Source: Neelides folsomi
Taxonomy: Eukaryota; Arthropoda; Collembola; Neelipleona; Neelidae
Direction of reading: 5' to 3'
DNA length: 64,000 nt
NCBI GenBank assembly: GCA_034687125.1
Contig: JAQGBZ010000100.1
Coordinates: forward strand, 1-64,000
The position numbers and the translations under genes were made by a program. The notes under the pieces are model-generated. The model made no database searches, had not been told where the DNA came from, and saw nothing but the letters and a program-made list of their open reading frames with translations. This document shows, piece by piece, positions 27,601 to 43,076 of the stretch (positions are counted from its first letter, which is position 1; every line of letters starts with the position of its first letter).

Positions 27601-29929
27601 TTTGAACTTAAATATTTTGTAAAGTTTTTATTATTGATTAATCAAATGGTGTTTTTATCAAAGTTATATTTTATTTATCTTTACCGTTAGAATGACTACT
27701 CCTAAGATAAAACGCCCCATTTTGCCGGAGGAATGGCTAGGAATTACTGGTCAGAAAAAAGTGTCATGTCGAGCATTTTATACCAGCTTTCTCTCATTAT
27801 ATTTTTAGAAGTTTTTAAGTTAAAACTTTTGTATTGAAGGGTTTATGGAATTTGAACTTGACATTGAATGGTTTTAGTGGCTTCCATCCTTTTCGATTTC
27901 ATTTCCCTATTTAAGGGTTCTCAATTGTCAATATAAAGCAATTGGGACTGAGGGATTTGCCTACTCAAAAATTCGAATGTATGCTTAAAAATGAGTTTCA
28001 CTTTTCACACATCAACTGTGTATTGCTACTCATGGAATTTTTTCCTTTTTCAAAAATACATTTTATTACAACTTGCTGATGTTTATTAATACTGTACATT
28101 TTACTTGATTATGTTAAAATAATGAGAATCGAATATATTCGATTGTGTAAAAATGTTCAAATGTTTTAACTAACCTCACTTCAATCGCTTTTTCTTTCTT
28201 TTATAGTTATTCGTGATCAAGAGATCTTATACTTGAAGGAAAAGCTCACGGAGGGAATTAACGAATATGAAGCCACTCGAAAGGAAATTGCTGAAGCTAA
28301 TAATGAAATCTCTCATTACAAAGTTGAAGTATAAAATTTATTTTATTCATTAATTAATTTTAATAAGTATTTATTCAGTAACTTCGAGTTCAATTTCAAT
28401 CTCTATTTCCCTATTCAGAAGTATTTATCCATCGATTTGATATTGCTTGAAGTTAGTATTTTAGATAAATGTTGGTTTCATTATAAATAAATTGTAAGAT
28501 AATAATTTAATTTTAATAAAGATTGAACAGCTGGAACAAAAAGTGAAGCTTCTTAGCTCAATCGGATCTTCAACCGAAAAGGACAACGTCAATCAAATTG
28601 TGAGACAAATTCGAGAGAAGCATGCAAAGGAAATGAATGCCTGGAAAAACATGACGGCCGATTTGGAGTCTCAGATTGAAATATTGAAGGTAACATTTAA
28701 TAATTAAGTAAAGAAATGTTTTGTATACCAATACTATTTATTTTCTGCGATAATCAGAAACTGCTTGATTCAAAGGTCTTAATTTATCATTTAAAAATTT
28801 TTTACTTCATTTTAGAAACCACAAAGAAATGCTGACAAAGAAATTTACCCTCGAGTGTCCAAGGATAATAGGAGTTCTCAAACAGAAATTCTTCCAAGGA
28901 TAAATGTTTCAACTTCTTACGAACCAGAAATTGATTGGGAAGAACACGAGTTGAAGGAATCAGCGAAGAAAGAATTCTTTGAAGAAATTGGCTGTGGAGA
29001 CATATTTGCACAATCCGTCCCTCAGCCCATCAAAGAAACAAAAGATGCTGAAGTCAATTCTTCTTTTACATCTCCCACGGATGAAAATTGGGAAACTGAG
29101 AAGGTGTTATTTAATAATCTGTTACGTTTTTTTTAATTTAACTAAAAACAATAAGAACGGATATTAATCTATATACAAATATACAAAATGATAATTATTA
29201 AATTATTTAAAAAAATTAGAATCGATTGATTGAGTATTTCAACAAAGAGATTGAGGGATATCAAGAAAAATTAAAAAATCTACCATCACAACTTTTTGCA
29301 AAGTGGAATGAAAACCAAGAAAAAATTCGTAAACGTAAGTTTCTATTTCTATAAACATAAACGTAAATGGTAGTTATTTAGTTTAGTAATAGATCATTTC
29401 ACATTAAATTACTCGTATGCTTCGGGAAACTAATTTTTATTTGTTAAATATCAATTTTTAAACACTTTTAAATTATTTATTTATAGGACAAATCAAACTA
29501 GAAATGGTCGTTGAACAGAATCAAACAAAGGATGAAAAATTGGCGGAGCCTTCCAAAATTGAAGGAATGCTTGTGGAAACCAGAAGTACCATTGTCCAAA
29601 CAGAAGAGACCTTAGAGACATTTAAGATCCTTGCAGCATTGATTGATCAATGGGCTATTGAAGTTGCGGAAAGTACAAAGAAAGCTGAAGATGCCGAAAG
29701 CGCTCTGAAGATTTCAGAAGAGGAGATGAAAACGCTTAAGAAGAAATTCAAATCCGTCCAGAAAATGGCTTACGAATGTCGTCGAGAGTGGAAGAAGAGA
29801 GAAACCGAAATGGTGAAAATGCATGAAAACTCCAAAGCTCATTTCGTTGAAATGCTCTCTCACCTGTACAATCGGCTTGAACCATTTGATTCCATCCAGG
29901 AGTTGAACGAAAAGGGAGTTTCATATTGA
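24616..29929 (+). CDS. Coiled-coil protein, possibly centrosomal (CEP152/Asterless-like)
   Basis: Exons 24616-24714, 24855-25413, 28207-28328, 28522-28689, 28816-29103, 29220-29334 and 29487-29929 join in phase to 597 aa. The product begins with a short acidic segment (EEESESEDDE), continues with an Asn/Gly-rich low-complexity stretch and then becomes a long Glu/Lys-rich coiled coil (about 150-300 and 385-580). I do not recognise the family with certainty. The N-terminal order, an acidic segment, then KKYLTEELGN, low complexity, and a first coil with RVLNHQ, faintly recalls CEP152/Asterless, a PLK4-binding centriole protein, but it is far shorter than that family's usual size of well over 900 aa. 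The 2.8-kb second intron hosts an antisense gene for a secreted protein. Confidence 0.75.
25803..27720 (-). CDS. Secreted 12-cysteine protein nested in an intron
   Basis: Exons 27720-27685, 27514-27398, 27315-27201, 26983-26277 and 26174-25803 join in phase to 448 aa. The first 12 residues (MGRFILGVVILT) and the start of exon 2 form a signal peptide ending near VVGLSSS. Residues about 50-290 are Pro/Ser/Thr/Glu/Gln-rich without cysteine. All 12 cysteines lie in the last 152 residues: 297, 301, 315, 320, 322, 338, 343, 347, 410, 423, 425 and 427. The order C-x4-C-x3-C ... G-G-x-C ... C-x-C recalls CS-alpha-beta (defensin-like) peptides, though with a 62-residue loop between C347 and C410. I do not know the family. 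The whole gene lies antisense inside intron 2 of the coiled-coil gene. Confidence 0.72.
27777..27782 (-). promoter_or_regulatory. Probable TATA box of the nested secreted gene
   Basis: The minus strand reads GGTATAAAATGCTCG, with the box about 57 nt upstream of the signal-peptide ATG. That leaves a 5' untranslated region of roughly 25-30 nt. TATA boxes so placed are typical of tissue-specific secreted-protein genes. The second secreted gene at 31.3 kb has a similar arrangement. Confidence 0.5.
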
Positions 29930-31280
29930 ACAATTTGAATTTACTTGACTTTATTTATAATGAATTACGCTTACAAAGTTTCTCAATGTAGATTTAAGGC
30001 AGTTTTGCAACCTAAATGATATCAAACTGACATCAAGCAAAATATATTATAATGCATAAATATCCTTTTATTACAAATAGACTTTTGAAAATCCTCCAAA
30101 TGAAATGACGCTTAGCAAAAATATTTTAATTGCATTTATATTTTATGAACTTTTTGTGCCATTCCAAATACCTCAAAGTTTGACATCGAAGTTCTGATTA
30201 TTAAAGATTAAAGGTATCTGAAACCACTGCACTATTAGCCATTAGCACAAGAAACCAACTATTTTTTAAAAATATCTTAAAGGCTCATATTTTAGAATAG
30301 TCTCATATGAAATGTTCATGGTATTTATTAGAAAAAATTAACCTTTTAGCATTTAAAAACAAATATTTTAATTACTACAGGGCATTTAATTTCTCACATT
30401 TTTCTTTCGCTAAAGTTAATAATAAACTAAAGCTCAATTGAAACCAATAGCCATTATTACTAACACGTGCAGATGCGCTTGAGAGATACATAGAATGGGG
30501 AACCCATTTAGTTTTAACATATTTTATGATTATGCGACAATTATTCTAAACTAATCTTTAGTTCGCATTTACTATTGGATTAGTTGGGTATGTAAGATTT
30601 CTATTTTAAATTATGACATTAATAAATGATTTATAAGGCTAGGTATATTATGTTTACCTAACATAAATGTAAACGGTTCAAGTTCTTATAAGTTTATAAG
30701 TGTTATGGATTATCTTGTTAACTCATATCATAGCTCTTTACATTTATTCCTTAAATTTTAAGTTTAATGTCTTTGTGAACATTTTCAAACAGTTCTGTAA
30801 GAAATTTTAATATTTTTTAATTACATAATGTATTAAATTGTATAGTGGTTGGGTATATACATATTATATATTTGATTTTTTTTACAATTCTGTTTTTCAC
30901 AATATGGAAAACCAATGTGCATTTATGTTCAAAATAATTTCATAATAATATACATTTATAAACATATCATACTTTGCATAATTAATTATATAGCTATTAT
31001 TTTACTTTTATATTTTTATCTTTTTAATAAGGTTTAATAAATAAATTCATAATTTCAGCATTTAAGAATCTTTGATTTTTCACTTATTATCGCACAATCA
31101 AAATGAACACATTTTACATTTAATACAAATACATTGAACAAGGACTCCAAAACCCCATTCATAATAATTTAATAAAATATTTTAACATTTTAAAACGTGA
31201 GAATTCTGATTAAAGTACATAAATTAACTTTCACTTTACCGTTTTACAAACCCACCGTTTTCTACTAACCTATTTTGAGC
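29930..31280. other. Intergenic, AT-rich, nothing recognised
   Basis: The region separates the convergent ends of coiled-coil gene 1 (+) and the secreted gene (-). It is AT-rich with many stop codons on both strands, and I see no gene or repeat. Confidence 0.6.
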
Positions 31281-32778
31281 TTAAGCCTTGGGCGGTTGTG
31301 AATTTCCCAAAGAAGTCACTGTCATTGAACTGCTGTCGGTCATTGTCATTGCCGAGACAGAATTCTGAGTCCCAGGTGGAGAATTAGCAGAATGGGTTGC
31401 CCCGCTACCATTGGAATCTGTTTCACTGTTGGTCGAAAAAGGTCCAACATTCTTGAGTGGATTATCCCAAGGCCAAAACAAAGGGACAAATCTAACAGAT
31501 TTATTCAAATCCCCATCCATTGAACTTTTCTCCTGACCCTTTGGATTCTCCTTAACTTCTGGCTGCACAATCAGGGCCAACACGAATCCTTTTTCTTCCT
31601 TTGAATTCATCTTTATATTGTCGGGAGTTTCTTTGCTATTAGAAGCTTGGTTTAGAAACCCGTTGATCAATCCCGTGAATGTCGGGCCCCATTCAGTTGG
31701 TGTAAATTGAATCGTTTGTTGTTGGATTTCTCCCGAACTTGGTTTACCGGTCAATTTCCCTAACACGCCCTGATTCAAATGATGCTCAATGTCCTGGATA
31801 GTAACTTTCCCGGGATGTTCGGGATATGTTGGTTTTTTCCCCTCAGTTGACTTCTGTTCCGGGTTGAAAATGGCATCTGGCGAATTGGCCCCAATGAAGT
31901 ACAAAGGGATGACAAGGACCGAATTGCCTTTACCTGTTTTTACCTGATTTCCTACAAGATTGCCTAAATCCATTCTCAATTGCGGAGGTTGATTGGATCC
32001 TTCAGCCACTCCTGCTCCTTGTCCAGAATCGCCTTCTGTCTTATCTCCAAGTGGAACTTCCGGCGTTGGGATTCCATCTACAGCGGCTGCTAAGAGAATA
32101 GCAATAAGTGGACAAGTGTTTTGAACAATCCCATTAACAAGTATTGTTAGTTGACTTAAGGGTTTTTCATTTGTATAGGTATTACAAGGATTTTTTATGA
32201 TGGAGAGAAGTCCAGCGATGGCTTGCAAATTCAAAGCAGGGATTTTATTGATGTCGATGTCGTGCTCCTCCATGTGCTCCAACTTAGCCAAGATTTGTGG
32301 ATCATATCCAATATTTCTCGCTGATGGACTTTGACTCAATTCGCTCAGCCTTTCTGATCTGTAATAAGGCGACGTCCAGCCATTCGCTTTCGCCCGGATG
32401 TCTTGAAGTTTTGAACAAGCGCTCTCGAATTTCTCCACAACTGATTTAAACGATTCCTGAGGGAGAAACGTCACTAAACCTTTTTTCTCACTCGACATCT
32501 CAATTGCTTTGAGTTCTTCTTCAGCTTCATTTATGATTGATTTAATGTGATTGACACTCCTGGTAAGAGATTTTAACTCTAAAGAAACGATGGGCATGTT
32601 TGATCTGCTACCAATTGGTCTATTAACATTTCCTTTTCCCGAATGCCCTCCGTGTCTTCTTGCGTATCCTGAAGTGATTTGCGCAATCACCTGTAAATAT
32701 CAATGAGAAAGTTATATATGGTAATGTATGATACTAAAGTTTTATATTACTTACCACAATGAGGAAAAGTATCTTCAT
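31281..32778 (-). CDS. Secreted low-complexity protein, unknown family
   Basis: A 24-bp first exon (32778-32755, MKILFLIV) joins in phase 0 to one large exon, 32690-31281, giving 477 aa. The start, MKILFLIVVIAQITSG, is a typical signal peptide followed by the basic segment RRHGGHSGKG. Residues about 35-110 look helical, and a short segment, LLSIIKNPCNTYTN then VQNTCPLIAI, holds two of the few cysteines. The remainder is Pro/Ser/Thr/Gln/Asn-rich with hydrophobic islands such as LVIPLYFIGANSPDA and VRFVPLFWPWDNP. No known domain is visible. The two-exon signal-peptide layout, TATA promoter and a PWD-containing island (PLPWD in the neighbour) suggest, weakly, a relationship to the nested secreted gene 3.5 kb away. 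Confidence 0.75.
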
Positions 32779-32859
32779 ATTGATTACCTACAATTATTAA
32801 ACCCTTATTGGGAAAAGGAAAGGATTAAACAGATGACACTTTTAACCTCGACCCTCGAA

Positions 32860-32865
32860 TTTATA
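32860..32865 (-). promoter_or_regulatory. Probable TATA box of the secreted gene at 31.3 kb
   Basis: The minus strand reads AAAGTATAAATTCGAGGG, with the box 82 nt upstream of the ATG. Position and surrounding sequence fit a core promoter with a start about 30 nt downstream. Confidence 0.5.
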
Positions 32866-33524
32866 CTTTCTCAAACTGTATTTTTGGAAAGTACATTGAA
32901 CTGAAAGACACCCATTGTTACATACCTACTTAATAATACTACATATATAAATACATACCATATATGTACAAATATTTAGTATGAGTACTATACTTCATTG
33001 AAATAGACTCTACTCTACCTGTATTATATGGTACGCAATATGAAATTTACTCCCTCTCAATAAGTCTCCCATTTCCACTATTTCCACTATATCATACTCA
33101 ACATGGTATTATTGGTCCGGATCGGTTGTATACAAGTGTAAGATAGATGGATGTGAATGTGGTTTAATTAATAAGGAGTAATGAACATGTATAAATTAAC
33201 ATCAAATGGTCCAATTCTATAAGTGCCAATACTTATACTTGTGTATAGTACTTGTAGATACAATATAGCAATTCTAACCAGAACCAGAATGATGATTCAG
33301 GCCTCATTATGAACGGGGCAGGTGAACCGGAAATGATCCCGGGGGTGAAATGAATGTTACCTTTAGCAACCCTTCCCATTCTCAACTCTTCAATACTCAA
33401 TATTTTACCTTTTGTAATAAAACTCAATCTTTAAATTATCCTCCTCATTATTGTAAACGAACTTAGACTCATTCTAATTGTCATCATACTACTTACAATA
33501 TAATTAAAATTGAAATAACTGAGA
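32866..33524. other. Intergenic between divergent genes
   Basis: Upstream region of the secreted gene (-) and coiled-coil gene 2 (+). It contains short AT-rich direct and inverted repeats, for example around 32,935-33,000, and the small repeat TTTCCACTATTTCCACTAT near 33,073. I find no exon. Confidence 0.5.
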
Positions 33525-35176
33525 ATGAACTTCCGAAATGAAGGCACCGGGGATGAAGATTATCACTCCTTTAGGCAAATGTTGAAGTCTAGCCCATTTC
33601 TTCAAAGAGAAGAGGAATACGTCAAAATGAATATGGAACTCGAGAAGAAGTCAAATGAGATATTTCAAAAAATCGAAACTTTCTCTGTAAGTTGAGATTT
33701 TGATATAAAAGCTATGTAGGAATGTGAGCGGTATTATAATTAAAAGAATAATATTCATTTACTTTAATCAACTTTACTATAAAATAATCTTTTGTGTAGA
33801 TGAATAAAGTACATCCAAGAGAAAGATCTTTCTCTTTGAAGAATCCAAATAATATCTCTTCCTCTGAAGATGGAGATGAAGGAGATCACGTTTTAATCTA
33901 TAGAGGAAATGGTGATTGTGAACAAAAGTGAGAATTAATTTTTAATACATTACAAAAAATCCTTTAGTTTATTAAACTGTTCTTTAATTATACTTAAACA
34001 TGTTATCTTGCAAATACATAATTGTTTATATTTTTAAAAAGATTGTCATATTCAACAAGACGGGAATTGTCCACTGCAACCAGTCCTACAACAATTTACC
34101 AATCTAAAGTAGAGGAAAGGAGATGCAGCACAAGTAGAAATGTTGTTCCGTTCCATTCACCCGGAAGAGATTCTCCAATTGTCCATTATTCAGAAGAAGA
34201 GAGAAAAGTTCAAAGAGCAAGAGAATCGATCGTACGATGTCTTCAAGCAAAACTCTCAAATCATGAAGAAAGACTCGCTGATCTTCATCTTCAATATAGG
34301 CAAAAAGTAAGCATAAGCATCATCTCATGTTTTGAAATTGTATCGGTAAGCTGAGCTTTTTCCTAAGTATGCAATTTAATTATTTTAGATTCAAGAAAAT
34401 ACAATTCTAGAGTCAAAATTGAAATCTCTTGAAGATGAACGAGAACGTCTTTTGAGAAACGTTTCATCTTTGAATGGAACTGTTGAAAAGCATAGGCAAA
34501 GTGCTGAAACTTCAAGAGCGAGTCTCAATGTTAAAATCAACAGTATCAACAACTTAAAGAGGGTATACATAAATGGATCAAGATTTAACATTCAACGAAT
34601 AGGAAGGATCTTTTATACGAAAATGTAAAGGTAATTTAATCCCATTTTGTAAATAGGAAATTGAAGATCTAAAGAAAGAGAAAAAGAGCAGCCAATCGAG
34701 TAATCAAGCTCTGCAAAAACGAACTCATAGGACATTGGAAGAAAATGAAAAATTAAAGGCACAAAATAAATCTTTGGCTCTTCATCTCAAAGTATAAAAA
34801 CATAGCAAAATATTTATGTATAATTAAAATTAATAAAAACATAAACATTTATTTATTCATATCGAGTTTTATGTGAACATAATAAAAAAATTATTAAATG
34901 TTAATCGTATTTTAGAATAATTAAAACTGTTGAATTAAAAATATTTGATAATTCTAGGAAGTTCAATCTGAATATAAAGCGAGGACGGAAGAACAACAAC
35001 AGCGAATTGCACGATTGGAGCATGAAAGAAGCATGTTTGCAGGAAATCTTGTCAAAGGTAGTTTGTCCAATTTGAAAGCGAATAAGAAGTTTGGGACCAT
35101 TCCCAAAAAGCCATCCGAATTGCATATAAAGATCGCCAAAGATATGAAAGAAGTTTATTCTGACACACGCTCGTGA
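33525..35176 (+). CDS. Coiled-coil protein 2, unknown function
   Basis: Exons 33525-33686, 33800-33927, 34042-34306, 34389-34562, 34657-34791 and 34958-35176 join in phase to 360 aa. The N-terminal third is charged and Ser-rich (SSSEDGDEGD and STRRELSTATSP). From about residue 150 the sequence has heptad character, rich in Glu, Lys, Arg and Leu (QRARESIVRCLQAKL, LKSLEDERERLLRN). It ends in a basic tail, GTIPKKPSELHIKIAK. No catalytic or binding motif is visible. A cytoskeletal or centrosomal role would be a guess from composition alone. Confidence 0.7.
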
Positions 35177-35683
35177 ACAAAGTTTAAATGTAATAATGCA
35201 ACTTGCAAATGCAAGCCAAATCTTTAAAATGCTCAAATCTATAAACTCCAATCTAATGTTTTTAAAAATATTCAAAATCTAGATCAATATTGTGCATGAA
35301 ATGAAAAGTTTTGTTTTACGAAGATTATGTATAATAATATAAATTGAAGTGATAATAAATTAAAAAAACAAGACTTGTAAAAAACTTGCAATTTAATATT
35401 TCGTTTTAATTATTAAAGTAACTTGGAATTATTTATCTTAATTTATAAGAGTAAGTTAGGTTAAACTATTTATTTTATATCCCACGTTGAGATATAATAA
35501 TAAAAATGAAAATAAAGTTTAATTTTCTTTTTTAATGAGATAAAAAGTAAATTGGTTTTTTGGTGATTATTTAAAACTAGTCAACCAATTCGTTGAAAAA
35601 CAGTGATGTAACTTATAAAAAGTTTATTAGATTCTCAAAATTATCTTAAAATCTATATTTTTATATTAAAATGTAAATTAAGT
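35177..35683. other. Convergent 3' region of coiled-coil gene 2 and CUL1
   Basis: The 507 bp between two stop codons is AT-rich and should contain both 3' ends. I see nothing else in it. Confidence 0.6.
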
Positions 35684-39699
<4,016 letters not shown>

Positions 39700-41434
39700 C
39701 TTCTTATCGGTCTCCGTATTGGCGCTCTAAAAAGATAAGAATTAATTTTATAATCAAATACAAGCACTGTGGCTAAGGTTCTGTAAAAAGTGAAATTCCT
39801 AAATGATGGCCCAATTACCGTTAATGTTGGAATTAAGATTAATTAATAATAGTTAAACTTAAAATCGTTAAATTTTCTAAAATGGCAAAATTAAATTTTA
39901 CAGTTAATTTTGTGGCAGAAGTTTGTTGGCTATCTGTTGAAATTTTAGGTGGTTCCTCGGTATTTTTATTAGCCTTCTTTGGCTTTTTTCGAAATGAAAA
40001 CATTGTGGCACGAAAATCACTCCAATTGAAACCTCGATTATTCCTCTCTGATGCCAGATTGAACTGATTTAAAATACTCCAATTCTTATTTCAACTCTCA
40101 AACATATTATAATTAAAGGTAAATAATGGGTCAAATAACTTTTAAACTTTCAAGGCTCCGTTCCAAGTTGATACGACCTGAAGACTAACGATAAGTTGGA
40201 AAATTCGCGAGAATGAAAATATTTTTATAGTCGTTGGCCGATTTGAAAAATTTAGAAAGATGTTGGCTGACTCTCTCGTCAAGTTTATTTAATAACGAAC
40301 TGCGCATTCAAATATCGCTTAGGAATAATATCCCTTTCTGTAAATCTACTAAATCTGCATTTTTAAATCGTGATTAAAATAATCTTCAAAGGCCCATATT
40401 ATGCAAAATCACCTAAACTCATTTTATTACATTTCGATGATTCGAATAATGATTGCAAAAAACGAATTCACCAAAATACACAAACTTTTTAAATTACTAA
40501 TCAAGGAGAGAAAACCGCTATACAAATATTTTAACTATAAATCTTGTACATACGTTCAGCAGAGTATACGAAAATGATCAAATAGTTAATTAAACGTTCT
40601 TATAAGGAGAAATGGTTTCCTTCCAATAATTAATAAAAATCCCAATCCAAATACATCTTTAGCTTTTGTGGTAATGTGAAAGGGAGTTTCAACAGTTTCA
40701 AGGAATCAAGGAAATGAATGTCGAGCAAACCCTAAATTAAATCCCATATGAAATCCATTTTATTTCACCTTTTTGAAAATGGCGAGGTCTCCAATGAGGT
40801 TGTGACGAGGTCGAGAAGGCCAATGTTGATGAATTGAACAGTGATTGTGATTAAGTAATTAACTGCTAAATGGAGTAAGTGAAATTTTATGTGATCGGAA
40901 TTAAAGTTGTCGAGTCCTCGGGTCGTGCGAGGAGGGACTGTATAAAAGGAGCGACGTTCTCTCTTTCTTTCTTTTTCCCGTTCCTTCTCCCTCTTGTGCT
41001 TCCACCATAAAAGTTCAGCAATGGTCATTCACGATATGCATGATATGATGTTCCTATACCGGAACTCCATCGCGGTAGGATTTGAACAATTTGGCATATA
41101 ATTTTAAAATTTTAAAATTTAATCTATTAAGAAATTAACATTATCTTTAAGATAATTATTATCTATCAATAATTTACTGTTTTTAATTGTATAGCTAAAT
41201 AATTCAATTGATAGTTCAACTATATGGGGTTAAAAGTTTAAAAGTTTTAAGAAAGCTGTAAATGTTAAAATAATTACGTTTCATTTCTTCGACTTTAAAC
41301 TTTGAGATTTGAAGATTTGAGACTGACTGACTGTGACACATCAATTCTCAGGTAAATTATGATGTTTCGTTTTATGCCGATTAATGCCTTTTAATCAAGG
41401 TTATTATAATGACAGGAAAATGATTAATGTATAG
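39700..41434. other. Upstream region of divergent CUL1 and PTH2 genes
   Basis: No supported exon. It contains a plus-strand TATA box at 40,941 and a pyrimidine-rich tract after it. A frame on the minus strand (40,765-41,028) is rich in Lys/Arg/Glu only because it is antisense to that pyrimidine tract. Confidence 0.5.
40941..40948 (+). promoter_or_regulatory. TATA box upstream of the PTH2 gene
   Basis: TATAAAAG sits in a GC-richer context (GAGGGACTG before it, GAGCGACG after it), followed by a pyrimidine-rich tract that could hold the transcription start. An ATG at 41,021 opens a short frame reaching a possible donor (GCG then GTAGGA) at 41,072. Splicing from there to the acceptor-like TATAG at 41,430-41,434 would fuse in frame to the PTH2 start, so this may be an upstream first exon. 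Confidence 0.45.
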
Positions 41435-42268
41435 ATGGACTCGTTCTTGAGAGGCTCCGGAGACGGGGAAGAAGGAGCTGACGCAAATCCACCGCCGGTC
41501 ATGAGTAGCTCTGACCAAGTTGACATGAATTCACCCGAAGCTCGAGGAATCGTTGAAGCTCTTGTGAATATGGGAATATCAAGAGGGGATGCGGAGCTTG
41601 TAAGTAAAAAATATCTATACTTGTCTACTTACTTTAACTTTTATACTTAAATTATTAATAAATTGGTACATAAACAGCGATCTAATGTTATTTTGACTTT
41701 ATAGTCAGTCAAACAAGTTGGAGCTCATTCGACTGAAGCAGCAATCTCTTGGGTATTTGAAAACCGTGACAGGTCGGAAATGCTTGAAGCGGCTCGTACT
41801 TTGGCCACTATGGAGGACATGTCATACAAAGACTACAAAATGGTTTTTGTGGTCAATACAACTCTATCTATGTCGGCTGGAAAAATGGCTGCACAGGTTA
41901 ATATAAACTTAAACTAAATGAATTACAAAAACTGTAATTTTTATAACGTAGTGTTAATAACATATTAATTGTTTCTTTAGGTTGGCCATGGAGCGATTGG
42001 TTTATATCAAGATCTTGTTGCTCGACAAGATGTCTTTGGAGGTCCGTTGCTTCAATGGGAAGAGAATGGGTCGAAAAAGATTGTACTGAGGGCAGAGAGC
42101 TTGGATCAAATTAGAGATTTGGAAAAACAGGCAGCGGGGATGCCCTGCCATAAAGTGGAAGACGCCGGTTTGACTGAAGTCCCTGCCGGATCTTTGACTG
42201 TTTTGGCAATATTTGGCGAAACAAGCAAAGTTGACCTTGTTACCGGAAAATTGAAACTTCTTCAATAG
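41435..42268 (+). CDS. Peptidyl-tRNA hydrolase 2 with N-terminal UBA domain
   Basis: Exons 41435-41599, 41705-41896 and 41981-42268 give 214 aa. PTH2 enzymes cleave the ester bond of peptidyl-tRNA released from stalled ribosomes. Residues about 33-77 (EARGIVEALVNMGISRGDAE onward) form a UBA-like fold with the MGI/F-type loop; such a domain would bind ubiquitin. The PTH2 domain follows: YKDYKMVFVVNTTLSMSAGK, then MAAQVGHGAIGLYQD (the family's GK-AAQ-H-A block), and the end AGLTEVPAGSLTVLAIFG then VTGKLKLL. The membrane anchor of vertebrate mitochondrial PTRH2 is absent, so a cytosolic location is likely. The start directly follows an acceptor-like TATAG, so upstream coding sequence is not excluded. 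Confidence 0.95.
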
Positions 42269-43076
42269 CTTTCCAATTTTAATCTTTAACTCCTTGAATC
42301 ACATAAAAGCCTTCTTGTTCTTCTCATGTAAAAGTTGTTTTGTTTATAATATAAATAACGTTATACCTATAATGAATTTATAAATGATAATGAATTTAAT
42401 GAATGTGTAATATTTCCAAATGAAATTCACAACCTGTTACATTTTATTCGGATTAATTGATTGTAAATAATTAATTATTAAATAATGACAATAAATTAAA
42501 AGATTTCCCAATAAATAGTTGGCAAATACCTTACCCTATGGCCAAGTTAGAGAATAGAAAAAGTATCTTGTATTGCAAATTGCAATTCAAGCCCAAACCA
42601 AAAGATTTTCTATTCTCTAACTTGGCCAGGGAGTATATGCTAGTAAATTATAATTATTATGTAATAATTAATTTCATTGGCTTGTTTATCTTGCCTCACT
42701 TTGAGATTTTGGACATGATTTTAGCTTTTAAGCATTGAATCAATTATGTTATATGTATTTACCGTTTCCTTCTATGAGCTTTATCATAATTGTATATTGA
42801 TAATTTTCAGTTGGATTTAATTATTATAATACTTTTATCATAGTCATAATCTCATAATACTATTACTTTACCACCGGTAATTCGCCAATAATAGTTTATA
42901 TTGGCTCAATTTCTATTGCAGTGCTGTTTAAAGCCATTCCGTTACAATTTATTAAATATTTACAATACTTTCAAGGCGTATAGTACATGTTTGCTATGCT
43001 ACATGAGTGGTGTACATCCATACCTTAAAGTCAATCAAGAGTCCATCTGGATTAGTTATTAGAGATCAAAGGGTTC
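42269..43076. other. Convergent 3' region of PTH2 and SCAI genes
   Basis: AT-rich DNA containing the 42.5-kb palindrome and, by position, the 3' ends of both genes. No exon is visible. Confidence 0.55.
42532..42635. repeat. Palindromic MITE-like element bounded by TA
   Basis: Arms of 30 bp (42532-42561 and 42606-42635) share the core GGCCAAGTTAGAGAATAGAA and end in TA on both sides. The spacer is about 44 bp. There is no coding capacity. Confidence 0.75.

Noticed and set aside
40765-41028. Lys/Arg/Glu-rich minus-strand frame
   Set aside because: It is antisense to the pyrimidine-rich tract after the plus-strand TATA box, which explains its composition.
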